Shown: positions 49,804-61,229, counted from the first letter of the stretch. The stretch: 64,000 bases of DNA from Alloascoidea africana (GCA_030581615.1 JAKTTT010000058.1:62001-126000); one strand, 5' to 3'. Made by a program: numbers and translations. The notes: generated by a model not told the origin, from the letters alone.

Positions 49804-51279
49804 TTAGAAAATGTTTGGATCTTTTTGATAATCTTCGTAAACCTGATCCCAATGTTTCGATTTCATTGTGTTGTCAGTGGTGACTGATATATTTGGATCG
49901 TTTTGATAATCTTCATAAACTTGATCCCAATGGCTTGCTTTTGCAGTTGTATTAGGGGTTGTGGTTTCAGTTGTTACAGATATATTTGGATCATTTTGGT
50001 AATCTTCATAAACTTGATCCCAATGGCTGGCTTTTGCAGTTGTATTTGAAGTAGTGTTTTCAGTTGTTACAGATATATTTGAATCCTTGTGATAATCATC
50101 ATAAACTTGATCCCAATGACTCGATCTCATTCCATTTCCTGCATTTACGGATATGTTTGGATCGTTCTGATAGTCTTCATAAACTTCGTCCCAGTGGCGG
50201 GGTTGGATATTATGACCAGTGGCAGTGGCCATTTGGAAAGGTGACAAAAAGTCTGTATCCGAGAGTCCAGATGCATCAAAGTACTTTAGTGGATCCTCTA
50301 GTCTGTTTGCAGTTTCGTTTGTAGTCAAGGGACTGGTCAGATCCTGTGCCTTTTGCTTTCCTGATGAAGAAAGAGTTGGGTTTTGGTTTTGGTCTTCTTG
50401 TCGAATACTTTGACCATCTTTGGAATAAACCAGTTTTGAACCTTCTTCATTCATCTTCACCTCTTTACTTGCAATCTGTTTCATCAACATTAGGAAATTG
50501 CTCTGTTGGAACTTTTCAGACTTGTCAGATTCCAAATTGTTTGCAATTTTTTGGGCAAGTTGGGAAAAGGCCTCGGCGTCGTGGTTTGTCTGGTTAGGCA
50601 CGACATTAGACGACTGGGGTTCTTTTGCTTCCACTGGAGCGAGCACGGGTTCCGGGGCCTGTTTCGGCTCAACTTTGCTGACGGCGGCCTCAACTTTACT
50701 AAAAGCCTCTTCGAAAATGGCTTGTGATTGTCGTTCTGCGGAGACGGGTGGGTGTTGCTGTTGAAACATGGTCTGGGAATGTGCTAAGTTGGGCATAATT
50801 GCGGGTCGGCTTATGAAGAATGGTGAAGTTGTGGGCTGTTGCTGTTGTTGTTGTTGTTGGCTGGCCAAGAAGTCTCTTTGCCACCCATTGCTTTGTTGAT
50901 GTTGTTGCTGCTGACTGTTGATCTGGAGTTTTGCAAAGTCCTGGGCCCACTGCATGTCCTGGCTTTGATTCTGGGTCTGGGTCTGGGTCTGGGTCTGTTC
51001 TTGAGCACGGGCAGCAGGCTGAGACTGTAGATGGTTATGTTGTAACGATGCCATGTCGAACATGTTGTGGGGTTGGGCCTGGGAGCCGAACTGGGCGAAA
51101 TCACGATCGAGATTGGCATCGAAGCGGGCCCTGGACTGGAACTGGGAGCTGTCTCTGAAGGTTGCCCTGGCCCTCGCGTCCTGCTGGAGGCTAGAGTCAG
51201 CAGAGGCATGTTTTTGGAAGTTCTGCAGAGCGTTGGAGGGTCCGCACGAGGCGCCGGCACTGGTTGAGCTGGGAAACAT
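49804..51279 (-). CDS. PEX20: Peroxin PEX20, PTS2 co-receptor
   Basis: 491 residues from ATG 51279; an upstream in-frame ATG at 51360 would add 27. The N-terminus has the Pex20 signature SCGPSNALQNFQKHASADSS with the conserved Cys12 used for redox-sensitive mono-ubiquitination and receptor recycling, followed by SLQQD. Pex20 works with Pex7 to carry thiolase and other PTS2 cargo to the peroxisome. WxxxF/Y motifs, which bind Pex13/Pex14, are numerous: WAQDF, WQRDF and, at the C-terminus (~362-491), five copies of a ~28-residue unit with HWDQVYEDYQNDPNIS. Gln-rich runs lie at 105-200. The array of units 3 and 4 is almost identical, showing recent duplication. Confidence 0.9.
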   Translation of the reverse strand: MFPSSTSAGASCGPSNALQNFQKHASADSSLQQDARARATFRDSSQFQSRARFDANLDRDFAQFGSQAQPHNMFDMASLQHNHLQSQPAARAQEQTQTQTQTQNQSQDMQWAQDFAKLQINSQQQQHQQSNGWQRDFLASQQQQQQQQPTTSPFFISRPAIMPNLAHSQTMFQQQHPPVSAERQSQAIFEEAFSKVEAAVSKVEPKQAPEPVLAPVEAKEPQSSNVVPNQTNHDAEAFSQLAQKIANNLESDKSEKFQQSNFLMLMKQIASKEVKMNEEGSKLVYSKDGQSIRQEDQNQNPTLSSSGKQKAQDLTSPLTTNETANRLEDPLKYFDASGLSDTDFLSPFQMATATGHNIQPRHWDEVYEDYQNDPNISVNAGNGMRSSHWDQVYDDYHKDSNISVTTENTTSNTTAKASHWDQVYEDYQNDPNISVTTETTTPNTTAKASHWDQVYEDYQNDPNISVTTDNTMKSKHWDQVYEDYQKDPNIF

Positions 51280-51600
51280 GCTGGCGAGGGCGAGACGAGA
51301 CAGGCCGAGGGCGTGGAAGCAAGAGCTGGAGGAGGAGGAGGAGACGTGGAGCCGGGACATGGTGCTGCGAACTTCCGGGAGAACAGAATACGAGGGGTGT
51401 ACGGAGGGAGGTGCTACCGTTGAAGAAAAACGAAAATTAAAAAAAAAAACGAACCTCCGGGCGGAGCTACACGGTATATAAAGCCAGGCTAGCGAACTTC
51501 TCCGCGACGGGCTCCGACACGCCAGAGCGGAGACGCTGCGGGGAGTGGCGGTTTGCAACGGAGAAGAAGGAGCCCATGGAGCCAGTGCGAGCCCATGGAG

Positions 51601-53166
51601 CTAGTGCGTACCGGGGAAAAAGGCCAGGTTGTCTCTGTGGGCCACGTACTCCGAGTCTGCGTAGCCCAGAATGGCCTCGATCTCAGAGCTCTTTCTGCCG
51701 CGAATCTGCGCGATGGCCGCCGACGAGTAGTTCACGAGAGCGCGCCCCACACACTGGTCGGGGGCCTGGTCGGGGGCCTGGTCGGGGCTGCCACGGACGT
51801 GGAGCGACACGCACTCGGACTCGTGGAAGGAGCCCGAGAGCCCCACGATCCCGACGGGCAGCAGGCCGGCCTTGTCTTTGCGCGTGAGGGCCTCGTAGGC
51901 GCCGCGGTCGATGTAGAGCGCCCCGTGCGACTTGAGCCCGTGCAACAGCCAGAAGTGCCGGTCCTTGATGGGATGGGCCTGGGGCAGGAACCGCGTGTGC
52001 AGCGGCACGCCGAGCTCACGGAGCGCGGTGGCCTCGCGGACCTGCTGGGCCTCGAAGCTCTGGGGGGTTGTTGGTGAAGCTGGTGCCGGCGGTGCCAGCG
52101 GTGTCGCTGGTGTAGCTGGTGAAGCAGCCGTGCTCTGGGGGTCTGGCGTTCCTGGGCGGATGTCCCTGCCAACATGTTGCCCATGCCCATGGTGCCCAAG
52201 GGCCCCATGGGCACCATGGACCCCCGAGACGTAGTCCACGATGGCGCGGATATTCCCCGGCACCGAGCTCCTGGTGATGACGGTCGTCACGCCCGCGCTG
52301 GTCGCCAGCTCCGCGGCGATCAGCTTGGTGGTCATGCCGCCGGTGCCGACCTGGCTGCCCGCGGAGGAGGTGTCCACGCCCGCAGAGGCCACGGCGGCCA
52401 CGTCGTCGACGACCACCACGGGCCGCGCCGCCGGGTGGGTCCGCGGGTTCGCCGTGTACAGACAGTCCACGTCCGTCATCAGAAACAGAAAGTCCGCGTT
52501 GATCATGCCCGCCGTGATCGCAGACAGCGTGTCGTTGTCGCCGAACCGGATCTCGTGCACGGACAGCGTGTCGTTCTCGTTGACAATGGGCACCACGTCC
52601 ATCTGGAGCAGCTCGTGCAGCGTGTTGGCCGCGTTCAGATATTGGGTTCGCTGTCCGGGGAGGTTGGTTAGTTACACCTAGTGTCTGACTCACCATCTCC
52701 ATCTACACTATACTATATACTCACATCCACGATATCGTTTCTCGTCAACAGAATCTGCGCAATCGGCTGGTCCATCTGCCGGAACAGGTCGTCCCAAAGC
52801 CCGATCAGCCGGCCTTGCCCGATCGCCGCCAGCGCCTGCACAGACGACAGCTTCTTGGGCCTCTTCTTCAACCCTACCCGTTTGAGCCCAACCGCTATAC
52901 TCCCTGACGATACCACAACCACCTGGTGGCCCTCCCGCCGCAACTTGACTATCGTCTCCACGATCTGCGACATGTTCGCGATTCGCGACTCCCTTGTAAC
53001 CTCATCGCAAAGACTCGATGTGCCTGTAATCTTGTTAGTCTAGTCTATATCCCTTGCTTCGAAGATCAGTTCCAAATCCACTGGGGACAAAATGAAAAAA
53101 AAAAAAAAAAAAAATGTACACACCCAGCTTGATCACAATCGTAAAACTCTTGGTCCCGCTCTTCAT
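51601..53166 (-). CDS. PRO1: Glutamate 5-kinase PRO1 (AAK-PUA)
   Basis: Exons 53124-53166, 52725-53023 and 51601-52650, introns 100 bp (GTGTGT, with a long T-run) and 74 bp (GTGAGT, TAACTAAC); 463 residues. [15 protein letters not shown] plus TSSL forms the first strand and loop of the amino-acid-kinase fold; [46 protein letters not shown] and GTGGMTTKL are the substrate and ATP sites. The C-terminal PUA domain includes [18 protein letters not shown]. It phosphorylates glutamate, the first and feedback-controlled step of proline synthesis. An Ala/Pro/Thr/His-rich insert of about 55 residues (~262-318) sits between the two domains. The coding sequence is far more GC-rich than its neighbours. 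Confidence 0.95.
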
Positions 53167-53390
53167 CTCGTATCAATCCCTTCTTCAAATCCACTGTTTC
53201 TTCGGGCTGGTGATAAATCCCAAAAAGAACCGGTCCAAATGTGTGTAAAAGTGGAAAGAATAAGTGAGGGCGGTACCGGTACGAAAGACTTCTGCTACTG
53301 CTGTTGCTGCTTATTACTGCTGCTACTGCAAGCAACCAACCCAAGTCCTCCCTCCACTCCCACCACCAAACCAAGTAAGCACCTTCAACA

Positions 53391-55532
53391 ATGGGCCATT
53401 TTGTCACTCTGGCCACATGTAACCTGAACCAATGGGCCCTCGATTTCGAAGGAAACCGCGATCGCATCCTCGAAAGCATCCGTATCGCAAAGCAACGGGG
53501 TGCAACTCTCAGAGTCGGTCCCGAACTCGAAATCACCGGTTATGGATGCCTGGATCACTTTCTCGAAGGTGATACTTACTACCATTCCTGGGAAATGTAT
53601 GCCCAAATCTTGGAACATAAAGATTCCACAGACATTCTTTTGGATGTGGGGATGCCCATAATCCATAAAAACGTCCATTACAATTGCAGAATCTTGTCCT
53701 ATAATAGGAAAATCCTTTTCATCAGACCAAAAATCTGGCTTGCAAATGATGGGAACTATAGAGAAATGCGATATTTCACTCCTTGGGCCCGTCCAAGACA
53801 TGTTGAACAGTATACCCTACCACGAATCATTCAAAGAATCACAGATCAATCAACTGTGGACTTTGGTGACGCTGTTGTTTCCACCATGGATACTGTCATC
53901 GGCGCGGAAACCTGTGAAGAATTGTTCACTCCTCAAAGTCCCCATATTGCAATGGCATTGGATGGAGTCGAAATCTTCACAAATTCAAGTGGTAGTCATC
54001 ATGAATTGAGAAAACTGGATACGAGACTTAATTTGATAACTGAGGCCACCACGAAATGTGGAGGAATCTACTTGTACGCAAACCAGCGCGGATGCGATGG
54101 TGATAGACTCTACTATGACGGATGTGCGCTTATCGTTCTCAACGGCCAAGTCGTCGCCCAAGGCTCCCAATTCTCGCTTGATGATGTCGAGGTTATCACC
54201 GCTACTGTGGATCTCGAGGACGTGCGAGCCTATCGCTCTTCAATGTCCCATGGACTCCAAAGCTCAACCACCCTTTCTTCATACCATCGAATCCGAGCAG
54301 AAGGAGCTCATTTGTCAAGCCCCCATCTCACTTTCGACCCAACCGTCGTGCCTTCGAAACCCTTTGCCATCCACTATCACTCCCCAGAAGAAGAAATCGC
54401 ATATGGTCCCGCCTGCTGGCTATGGGACTATCTCCGAAGATGTCGCGCCGCCGGCTTCTTCATCCCCTTGTCCGGAGGCATAGACAGCTGTGCCACCTCC
54501 GTCATTGTCTTCTCAATGTGTCGCCTCGTTGTCGCTGCTGCGAAAGACGGTAACACCCAGGTCATATCCGATGCTAGAACCGTTGCGGGCTTGAGTCAAA
54601 CCTCGGATTACGTCCCCACAGATCCTAAAGAATTCTGTAATCGCATTTTCCATACCTGTTTCATGGGAACGGAGAATTCGTCCCAGGATACTCGATCCCG
54701 TGCGAAACAGCTCGCAACAGACATTGGCGCCTACCATTCAGACCTCAACATGGACGCCGTGGTATACGCCGTCCGCAATCTTTTTGAAGTCGTTACGGGG
54801 AAACGACCCATGTTTAGGATTTTTGGCGGATCGGATACCGAAAACCTTGCTTTGCAAAATATTCAGGCCCGACTTCGAATGGTACTTGCCTATCTGTTCG
54901 CACAGCTTTTACCCTGGGTCAGGGGAAGGAAATCCGGTGGTGGACTTTTGGTTTTGGGAAGTGCAAATGTAGATGAATGTTTAAGAGGATACTTGACAAA
55001 ATACGATTGTTCCAGTGCTGATATCAACCCAATAGGTGGCATTTCCAAAACTGATTTGAAAAGTTTTATCGCTTTTGCAAAAGAAGAGTTTGAACTCCCC
55101 ATCCTCCAGGATTTCCTAACTGCTGTCCCCACTGCAGAACTCGAACCAATTACAAAGGACTATGTCCAGTCAGATGAACGAGACATGGGAATGACCTATG
55201 ATGAACTTTCGATATTTGGGAGACTTCGCAAAGTTGCCAAATGTGGTCCTTATAGTATGTTTGTGAAATTGTATCATGAATGGACTCCGAAAATGACCCC
55301 CGCGGAAGTCGCAATCAAAGTGAAAAGGTTTTTCTTTTATTATGCGGTGAATAGACATAAACAAACCGTGCTTACTCCTTCATACCATGCGGAACAGTAC
55401 TCTCCTGATGATAATCGATATGACCTAAGACCTTTTCTTATAAACCCACGCTTCTCATGGGCTTCGAAAAAAATTGATGAAATTGTTCAAAAATGGGAAC
55501 AGGAGCAGAGTAAATCTGATAAATCAAACTAA
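53391..55532 (+). CDS. QNS1: Glutamine-dependent NAD+ synthetase QNS1
   Basis: 713 residues, the usual length. The N-terminal glutaminase (nitrilase fold) has its triad: Glu in [11 protein letters not shown], Lys in [16 protein letters not shown], and Cys in GAETCEELF (~175). The C-terminal synthetase has the PP-loop [14 protein letters not shown] (~residue 363) and [12 protein letters not shown]-like [29 protein letters not shown]. It amidates nicotinic acid adenine dinucleotide to NAD+, using ammonia channelled from glutamine. No intron. Divergent from PRO1; the start codons are 225 bp apart. Confidence 0.97.
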   Translation: MGHFVTLATCNLNQWALDFEGNRDRILESIRIAKQRGATLRVGPELEITGYGCLDHFLEGDTYYHSWEMYAQILEHKDSTDILLDVGMPIIHKNVHYNCRILSYNRKILFIRPKIWLANDGNYREMRYFTPWARPRHVEQYTLPRIIQRITDQSTVDFGDAVVSTMDTVIGAETCEELFTPQSPHIAMALDGVEIFTNSSGSHHELRKLDTRLNLITEATTKCGGIYLYANQRGCDGDRLYYDGCALIVLNGQVVAQGSQFSLDDVEVITATVDLEDVRAYRSSMSHGLQSSTTLSSYHRIRAEGAHLSSPHLTFDPTVVPSKPFAIHYHSPEEEIAYGPACWLWDYLRRCRAAGFFIPLSGGIDSCATSVIVFSMCRLVVAAAKDGNTQVISDARTVAGLSQTSDYVPTDPKEFCNRIFHTCFMGTENSSQDTRSRAKQLATDIGAYHSDLNMDAVVYAVRNLFEVVTGKRPMFRIFGGSDTENLALQNIQARLRMVLAYLFAQLLPWVRGRKSGGGLLVLGSANVDECLRGYLTKYDCSSADINPIGGISKTDLKSFIAFAKEEFELPILQDFLTAVPTAELEPITKDYVQSDERDMGMTYDELSIFGRLRKVAKCGPYSMFVKLYHEWTPKMTPAEVAIKVKRFFFYYAVNRHKQTVLTPSYHAEQYSPDDNRYDLRPFLINPRFSWASKKIDEIVQKWEQEQSKSDKSN

Positions 55533-55572
55533 AAACTTGTGTTTATGAGCCATATATTACTCTATTTTTTGT

Positions 55573-57603
55573 CTAATTACCCCAAGTAGACCACGTTTGT
55601 ACAGTCGTGTAAACCATCATCACAATGCCAATCATAACAATTGCAAAATCACAACTTTTTGATGTTTTCGTCTCAGCACATGATTTGAAATGCAGTAAAG
55701 GTGGATAGATATAGATGAGAGGAATACATGCAAAGCTCCCAACAAGTGAAACAAATCGATCCAAATCATTCGATCCTATCCATGCCACTGTCGTTGATCC
55801 CATCACAATAAGAGCACGAAACAAATTCTTGGACCATTTCACACCATTGTCATATTTACCACTTTTTGTGAAAACTCCATTCTCCAAAATTCTAATCGCT
55901 GGAAATAGTTGTAATGGAGTGCTCAACAATATAGCCAAAGAATACAATAGTTGAATACCGTTCAAAAACTTGTTGTCCTGTGGTAAATTTAGTAGTACCA
56001 GAGTTTGGGTTTCTGACCCAAATGCACTGTAACAAAGAGCTCCAATAGAGACAAACAAAATTGTTATGCCAATCATTACTCCCCCTAAAACAGGATTAAA
56101 CTTGTTGGGGTGTTTCATCGACTCTTGAATTGGAATTAGTAGACCAACTCCTTCATATGTGAATATACAAGTTCCAATGAAAAGCGTCCAGGATTCAGGA
56201 TTAAACAGTCGGATGTTCCCAATTCCTTGTGATGAGATTGTGTAACCGCTATAGCAATAGAGATATAAAACTCCAAGAAGAATGAAAAAATCAGCAATCA
56301 AAGCTGCTCCTGACAATTTTGAAATGTTTCGAATTAGGGAAAGCGGTATGAAAACAACCAACTGGGACCATATCAACGTGGTTACTGAAAACGTATAATT
56401 CCCTTCAGTTATTGCCGAAATAAACCCTTGTAAATTCTCCGAAGTGAAAACAATATACGCCGAGGCAAATCCAACTTGAGAAAGTACCAAGGATATTAAA
56501 ATCATAACCCTCACCGTGGGACCATAAACTTGTCCTCCAATGTCACCAAAACTGCTCACACCAGTAGCAACTTTGGTATTCACCAATAGTAAGAAACACC
56601 AGTATGATAAACATGCAGTTGAAACAAGTGTGCAAAATGAAAACAGTATCCCTCCATTTAAAAATCCTTTAGGTAGGAATAAAATTCCCGTACCGACAAA
56701 ACTTTTAAGAAGAAGCATTACGGCACCAGTCTCCGAAACAAGTTTCTTTGAATCGCCATTAGAAGTCATTCTATTCCCAATCATGAGTTGGGTCTCTTCA
56801 TCAACCTCAAACGTGTCAAAAGAACTACCTCCATCATCATCATCATCATCCTTGTCTTCTATTTCTTCAAGATTCTCACCTGCAAAATGGCCATATAATG
56901 TTAAAAACTCGATAAAATTTCTAGTCCAAAAAGACGTTTGAATACGATTCCCCTGTTGTAGCATGAAACTTCTTCGAAATCCACCAGGAACCATTATTTC
57001 TTGAACGGATATCGGCGCTTCTTGTTCATCTTCCTTTTGTATTGATCCCACGAATGATTTCGATCTGGTTATGCCTAAGCGCCGATTCTCATTAAGATGC
57101 CATCGATAAAGACTTCGAGTCACATCACCACCTTGAAACTGAAGAGAATCAAAATCATCATCAAATTGTGAACTGGTATCCTTTTGGTTTTCTTCCCTTG
57201 CCAAATGTCTGCCTACCGTTTTGATCACTTCGGGATCGGGATTAAGCGCATCTATGGAGCAGATTGACGGTACATAACTACTCTGACCAATAGAGAGATA
57301 CGATCTTGAGAGTGGTGCCTCACTTTCAAAAGTTCCTCTTTGACTCTGGGGGATTTCAATACCGTAGGTCATAGAGGCAATGTCCAGATTGGATCGAGAC
57401 CGCTCGTTGAAGCTCGTTGTTGGTGTTCCGGAAACACTCGATTGATAACTGTTTGGTATACCGAGACTCATCCTAAGTCGCCTCGAAGGCGAAGAAGGCC
57501 TTGGAACTTGTCTCTCCAAAACTTCGGAAAGCATTCTGGAGCTGTGTTGGTTTGGAGGATTTGAAATAGACATGCGTCTTTCGCTTCTTGACGATGGCTC
57601 CAT
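55573..57603 (-). CDS. Vacuolar amino acid exporter, AVT3/AVT4-like
   Basis: 676 residues. A ~290-residue Ser-rich cytosolic N-terminus (with an acidic Asp run near 255) precedes about 11 membrane spans of the amino acid/auxin permease family, beginning AVMLLLKSFVGTGILFLPKGFLNGG, the hallmark of the Avt3/Avt4 group. FTYEGVGLLIPIQESMKHP and the later spans agree. Such proteins export neutral and basic amino acids from the vacuole, in symport with protons. The long N-terminus favours Avt3/4 over Avt1. No intron seen. Convergent with QNS1, 40 bp between stops. Confidence 0.88.
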   Translation of the reverse strand: MEPSSRSERRMSISNPPNQHSSRMLSEVLERQVPRPSSPSRRLRMSLGIPNSYQSSVSGTPTTSFNERSRSNLDIASMTYGIEIPQSQRGTFESEAPLSRSYLSIGQSSYVPSICSIDALNPDPEVIKTVGRHLAREENQKDTSSQFDDDFDSLQFQGGDVTRSLYRWHLNENRRLGITRSKSFVGSIQKEDEQEAPISVQEIMVPGGFRRSFMLQQGNRIQTSFWTRNFIEFLTLYGHFAGENLEEIEDKDDDDDDGGSSFDTFEVDEETQLMIGNRMTSNGDSKKLVSETGAVMLLLKSFVGTGILFLPKGFLNGGILFSFCTLVSTACLSYWCFLLLVNTKVATGVSSFGDIGGQVYGPTVRVMILISLVLSQVGFASAYIVFTSENLQGFISAITEGNYTFSVTTLIWSQLVVFIPLSLIRNISKLSGAALIADFFILLGVLYLYCYSGYTISSQGIGNIRLFNPESWTLFIGTCIFTYEGVGLLIPIQESMKHPNKFNPVLGGVMIGITILFVSIGALCYSAFGSETQTLVLLNLPQDNKFLNGIQLLYSLAILLSTPLQLFPAIRILENGVFTKSGKYDNGVKWSKNLFRALIVMGSTTVAWIGSNDLDRFVSLVGSFACIPLIYIYPPLLHFKSCAETKTSKSCDFAIVMIGIVMMVYTTVQTWSTWGN

Positions 57604-58364
57604 ATCTGCTGGGTTTTAGTGGTTGGTAATAAGCGCTTAATGTGGGGTTAAAAATGGTGGTCCTTTTTATCAGGTCTCTACATGGACTATTTCTCGTGTT
57701 AACCACCTTGTAAAACAAAGAAGAACCCCACACAAAAGTGAGAGACGATGCTAGTTAAAAAGAAAAACGTCTGCAGATGATCATCAACCTTGTGACGACG
57801 ATCCATGGAGATTCTGCTCATCGGCACTTCCAACCGATTCGTAATTTTGGATCTCTTATCTGAAATCACCAGTCATGCGGAGGACGAGATAAGGATTACA
57901 AAGTGGTGACGTCTTTCATTTTTATTGTAAAAAGCTGCTGCCCTTTTCTTGTCTTCGTCTTTCTTTTTCCAGTTGGGTTGGGTTCAGGAACAAAGTTTTG
58001 ACACTTGGGAACTGTATTGTCACGCTACAGTGCTTGCTTCTTTCTGCCCTAGTATTCCAAGCCTAGCTGACCTTTGCTCGCTGTCAAAAATAGTCCCCTT
58101 CATGGCGCAATAGTACAGCGCATCAAAAAAAGAGCCAATCCTGAAAAGAAATATTAGATGCTCGTATAGCAATAGGAAATGTGGAATTTGACATTGACGT
58201 CTTGCAAGTCTGTTCTCAACTCTCTTGAATCCCTTTCTACTGTTCTTAATCTTTGGGCTTTGAACGGAACCTAAGAGATGGGTAGGCGCCTTACAATACA
58301 GTAGTAGGCAACTGCACCAGAGCCTAAAAAAGTTTAACCTATATATAAAACGTAAATCACAGGA
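57604..58364. other. Divergent intergenic region, 760 bp
   Basis: Promoters of the vacuolar transporter (left) and of the unknown membrane protein (right). A TATATATAAA box at 58340 is well placed for the right gene. No other gene is seen. Confidence 0.45.
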
Positions 58365-59723
58365 ATGTCGGAACTACTGGAGTTTACAAGTGGGTAAGAC
58401 TAGCTTGAGACAAAGATCAACAACTCCCGTCATTTCTTCCACACAGTCTATACAAAACACTTCAGCTTTGAGACAAACTCTCTCAGTGCACCTCATTCCT
58501 TCCCAAGTATTATCAAGAAAATGGACCATACAACACATTCTACACAGAATGCAATTGGCAATGGGGAATACCTATCGATCGACAACCAAGGGAGAGTGAA
58601 ATTTTTGGAAAATGCATGGCTTTCACAAGCAGAGCATGAATTGTTAAACAGTCTCAAAATGTCCTCTTCTTTAGAACGAAACGTTTCTGAATCCGAAAAC
58701 ATTTCTCCGGAATCTCAGGGGAAAGTGGTATCTCGAGACATTAGTCTAATTTATCCAGGTGGTGATACCTCCATCTTTGTTCCTTTTCGAGACCTTGTCA
58801 TTGAATTCACTTCTCGCGAACAGGAACTTTTCCTGGGACAGGATCTCACTCTTCCAGTGCCCCCCAGTGCTGCTTCAACGAGTATTCGAAGATCAAGCTC
58901 CAGACAATCACTAAACAGCGAAACGTTGAAAAGATTCAGCTCATGGCAAAACCTACGACACGAACATGAAGTTTCAAACACACTGGGGTCAAAATATGAC
59001 TATTTGAAAACACATGTTACGGTTGGTATCCCCGTTACCCTATGGACGCAATTGCTCGAGATTCTACGTAGGGCTTCACCAGAATATCAAAAGATTGATA
59101 CCAACCACGAAACATGCACAAAAGAGTACGCATGGATACCCGTTCGACTCCCCAAGGATCCTTTAAACGTTTACTTGACTACAGATAGCAATCTAGCACC
59201 AAGCTCTGCGGGGACATTAGATGATTTTGTGACACGGGTTGGGTCCAACATTATTGGGTATGGCGTATTGGGGTTACAGTTGAAAAGAGTTTCCAAAACA
59301 GCTTCTGGGGCAATTACAAAACCATACATTTATAGACTCTGTGCAACGCTGAAAAGCTTTCAGGTTGTGGGCGACACTGATAAAAGATATCCAAGTTACC
59401 AATCTTCTGTTCTTCCAGGATCCATCGCAGCGCCGATAACCAATACTTTGAAGAACATTCTAGATAAGGACCGGGTTTCTGACACAGAATCTGTGATTAG
59501 GCTGGTGGATGATCAGCCCCCTTCTCAATCAATTGTTTCTGTGTTTGAACAGAGTCGTCATCAGAATGCTTTTGGTAATCTAGAAAATGCAATTGGAAAA
59601 GGTGGCATAGTGGTTGTGATTGGCTTTTTAGGTGCTATAGTCCTTTTTCTAGCAGCCATTTGTCTCATTTTACTTGTGTCTCTATTCTATGTGTATTATG
59701 TTCTTATAGGAGGAATTAAATGA
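58365..59723 (+). CDS. Unknown protein with C-terminal membrane anchor
   Basis: Exon 1 58365-58393 and exon 2 58466-59723, 72-bp intron (GTAAGA ... TTCAG) that keeps frame and joins MSELLEFTSG to FETNSLSAPH; 428 residues. Starting at ATG 58521 instead would give 400. The body has a folded-looking N-terminal part (DISLIYPGGDTSIFVPFRDLVIEF), a Ser-rich linker with SIRRSSSRQSLNSE (possible phosphorylation sites), and a middle domain (HVTVGIPVTLWTQLLEILRR ... WIPVRLPKDPLNVYL). A strongly hydrophobic segment (~390-424, IVVVIGFLGAIVLFLAAICL) ends three residues from a Lys, so it is tail-anchored or a short hairpin. No family recognised. The intron lacks a clear branch site. Confidence 0.65.
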
Positions 59724-59802
59724 AAAGAAAATCTAACTATATATATGGCTTCTTTGATGGCATAACTGCATCAACCCCGTGGGCATCGACATCCATCCGC
59801 CA

Positions 59803-59812
59803 TTTCGCCACT
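59803..59812 (-). promoter_or_regulatory. Possible Rpn4/PACE-like site upstream of RPT1
   Basis: The minus strand reads AGTGGCGAAA about 107 bp before the RPT1 ATG, close to the proteasome element GGTGGCAAA but with one extra base. Proteasome genes in many yeasts carry PACE-type sites bound by Rpn4. Match is imperfect. Confidence 0.35.
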
Positions 59813-59918
59813 ACACTCTTTACATCAAACTAAGAATTGGCATCTCTCTCTGGCTTTTATTCTTCCAGACTTTGATTGTGTTTCCTATTTTTCAGCTCAG
59901 TAATATATTGAAACAAGT

Positions 59919-61229
59919 ATGCCACCTAAAGCCGATTGGGAGAAATACAAGGCTCCTGCAAATGAGGAAAAAGATGACACAAAGGTAGTACCACTATCAG
60001 AAGGAGATATCCAAGTTCTGAAAACTTATGGAGCGGCACCTTATGGCTCACGTTTAAAAGTCATTGAGAAAGATTTGAAAGAGATTGAGGCCAAGATTAA
60101 GGAAAAAGTCGGTATCAAGGAATCGGATACTGGTCTTGCGCCACTTCATTTATGGGATGTCAAAGCTGACAAACAGAGGATGAGCGAAGAGCAATCGTTA
60201 CAAGTGGCCAGATGCACCAAGATTCTGGAAAGTGACAATGAGAATGAACGATCAAAGTATGTAATCAACATCAAACAGATTGCAAAGTTTGTGGTTGGTC
60301 TCGGCGAACGTGTCAGTCCAACAGATATCGAGGAAGGAATGCGAGTGGGTGTGGACAGAAACAAGTACGAAATCCAATTACCGCTACCGCCCAAGATCGA
60401 CCCTTCAGTTACGATGATGACCGTGGAGGAGAAGCCAGATGTCACTTATGGTGATGTGGGCGGATGTAAAGAACAGATTGAAAAGCTTAGGGAAGTTGTC
60501 GAGTTGCCACTCTTGTCACCAGAGCGATTCACAAAGTTGGGAATTGACCCACCAAAGGGTATATTATTGTATGGACCACCAGGTACCGGTAAAACTCTAT
60601 GTGCCAGAGCCGTTGCCAATCGAACAGATGCTACGTTTATCCGAGTAATTGGCTCTGAGTTGGTACAAAAATACGTGGGTGAAGGTGCAAGAATGGTTCG
60701 TGAACTATTCGAGATGGCTCGCACCAAAAAAGCCTGTATTATCTTTTTCGATGAAGTGGATGCCATTGGCGGAGCTCGATTCGATGATGGTGCAGGTGGT
60801 GATAACGAAGTTCAGAGAACCATGTTGGAGCTGATTACCCAACTTGATGGTTTCGATCCTCGTGGTAACATCAAGGTGATGTTTGCAACAAACAGACCCA
60901 ACACGTTGGATCCAGCCTTGTTGAGACCTGGAAGAATTGACAGGAAAGTGGAATTCAGTTTACCTGATTTGGAGGGCCGCGCAAACATTTTCCGGATTCA
61001 TTCAAAGAGTATGTCAGTTGATAGGGATATCCGTTGGGAGCTCATTTCACGGTTGTGTCCAAATAGCACAGGAGCTGAACTACGATCTGTGTGCACGGAG
61101 GCCGGCATGTTTGCAATTAGGGCAAGGAGAAAAGTTGCCACGGAAAAGGACTTTTTAGCATCTGTTGAGAAGGTTATCAAGGGCAATTTGAAGTTCAGTA
61201 GTACCTCTCAATACATGCAATACAATTAG
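59919..61229 (+). CDS. RPT1: 26S proteasome ATPase subunit RPT1
   Basis: 436 residues, no intron. N-terminal coiled coil and OB domain are followed by the AAA+ module: [20 protein letters not shown], Walker A GPPGTGKT (~residue 221), Walker [12 protein letters not shown] (~275), and the second region of homology with [21 protein letters not shown] (arginine fingers). The C-terminal sequence ends SQYMQYN. Rpt1/S7 in the family is ~435-467 residues, so the protein is complete. It forms part of the base of the 19S regulatory particle that unfolds ubiquitinated proteins. Confidence 0.98.
   Translation: MPPKADWEKYKAPANEEKDDTKVVPLSEGDIQVLKTYGAAPYGSRLKVIEKDLKEIEAKIKEKVGIKESDTGLAPLHLWDVKADKQRMSEEQSLQVARCTKILESDNENERSKYVINIKQIAKFVVGLGERVSPTDIEEGMRVGVDRNKYEIQLPLPPKIDPSVTMMTVEEKPDVTYGDVGGCKEQIEKLREVVELPLLSPERFTKLGIDPPKGILLYGPPGTGKTLCARAVANRTDATFIRVIGSELVQKYVGEGARMVRELFEMARTKKACIIFFDEVDAIGGARFDDGAGGDNEVQRTMLELITQLDGFDPRGNIKVMFATNRPNTLDPALLRPGRIDRKVEFSLPDLEGRANIFRIHSKSMSVDRDIRWELISRLCPNSTGAELRSVCTEAGMFAIRARRKVATEKDFLASVEKVIKGNLKFSSTSQYMQYN

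Noticed and set aside
51553-52700. Several long frames opposite and alongside PRO1
   Set aside because: High GC removes stop codons in all frames; only the PRO1 frame has domain motifs and matched splice sites.
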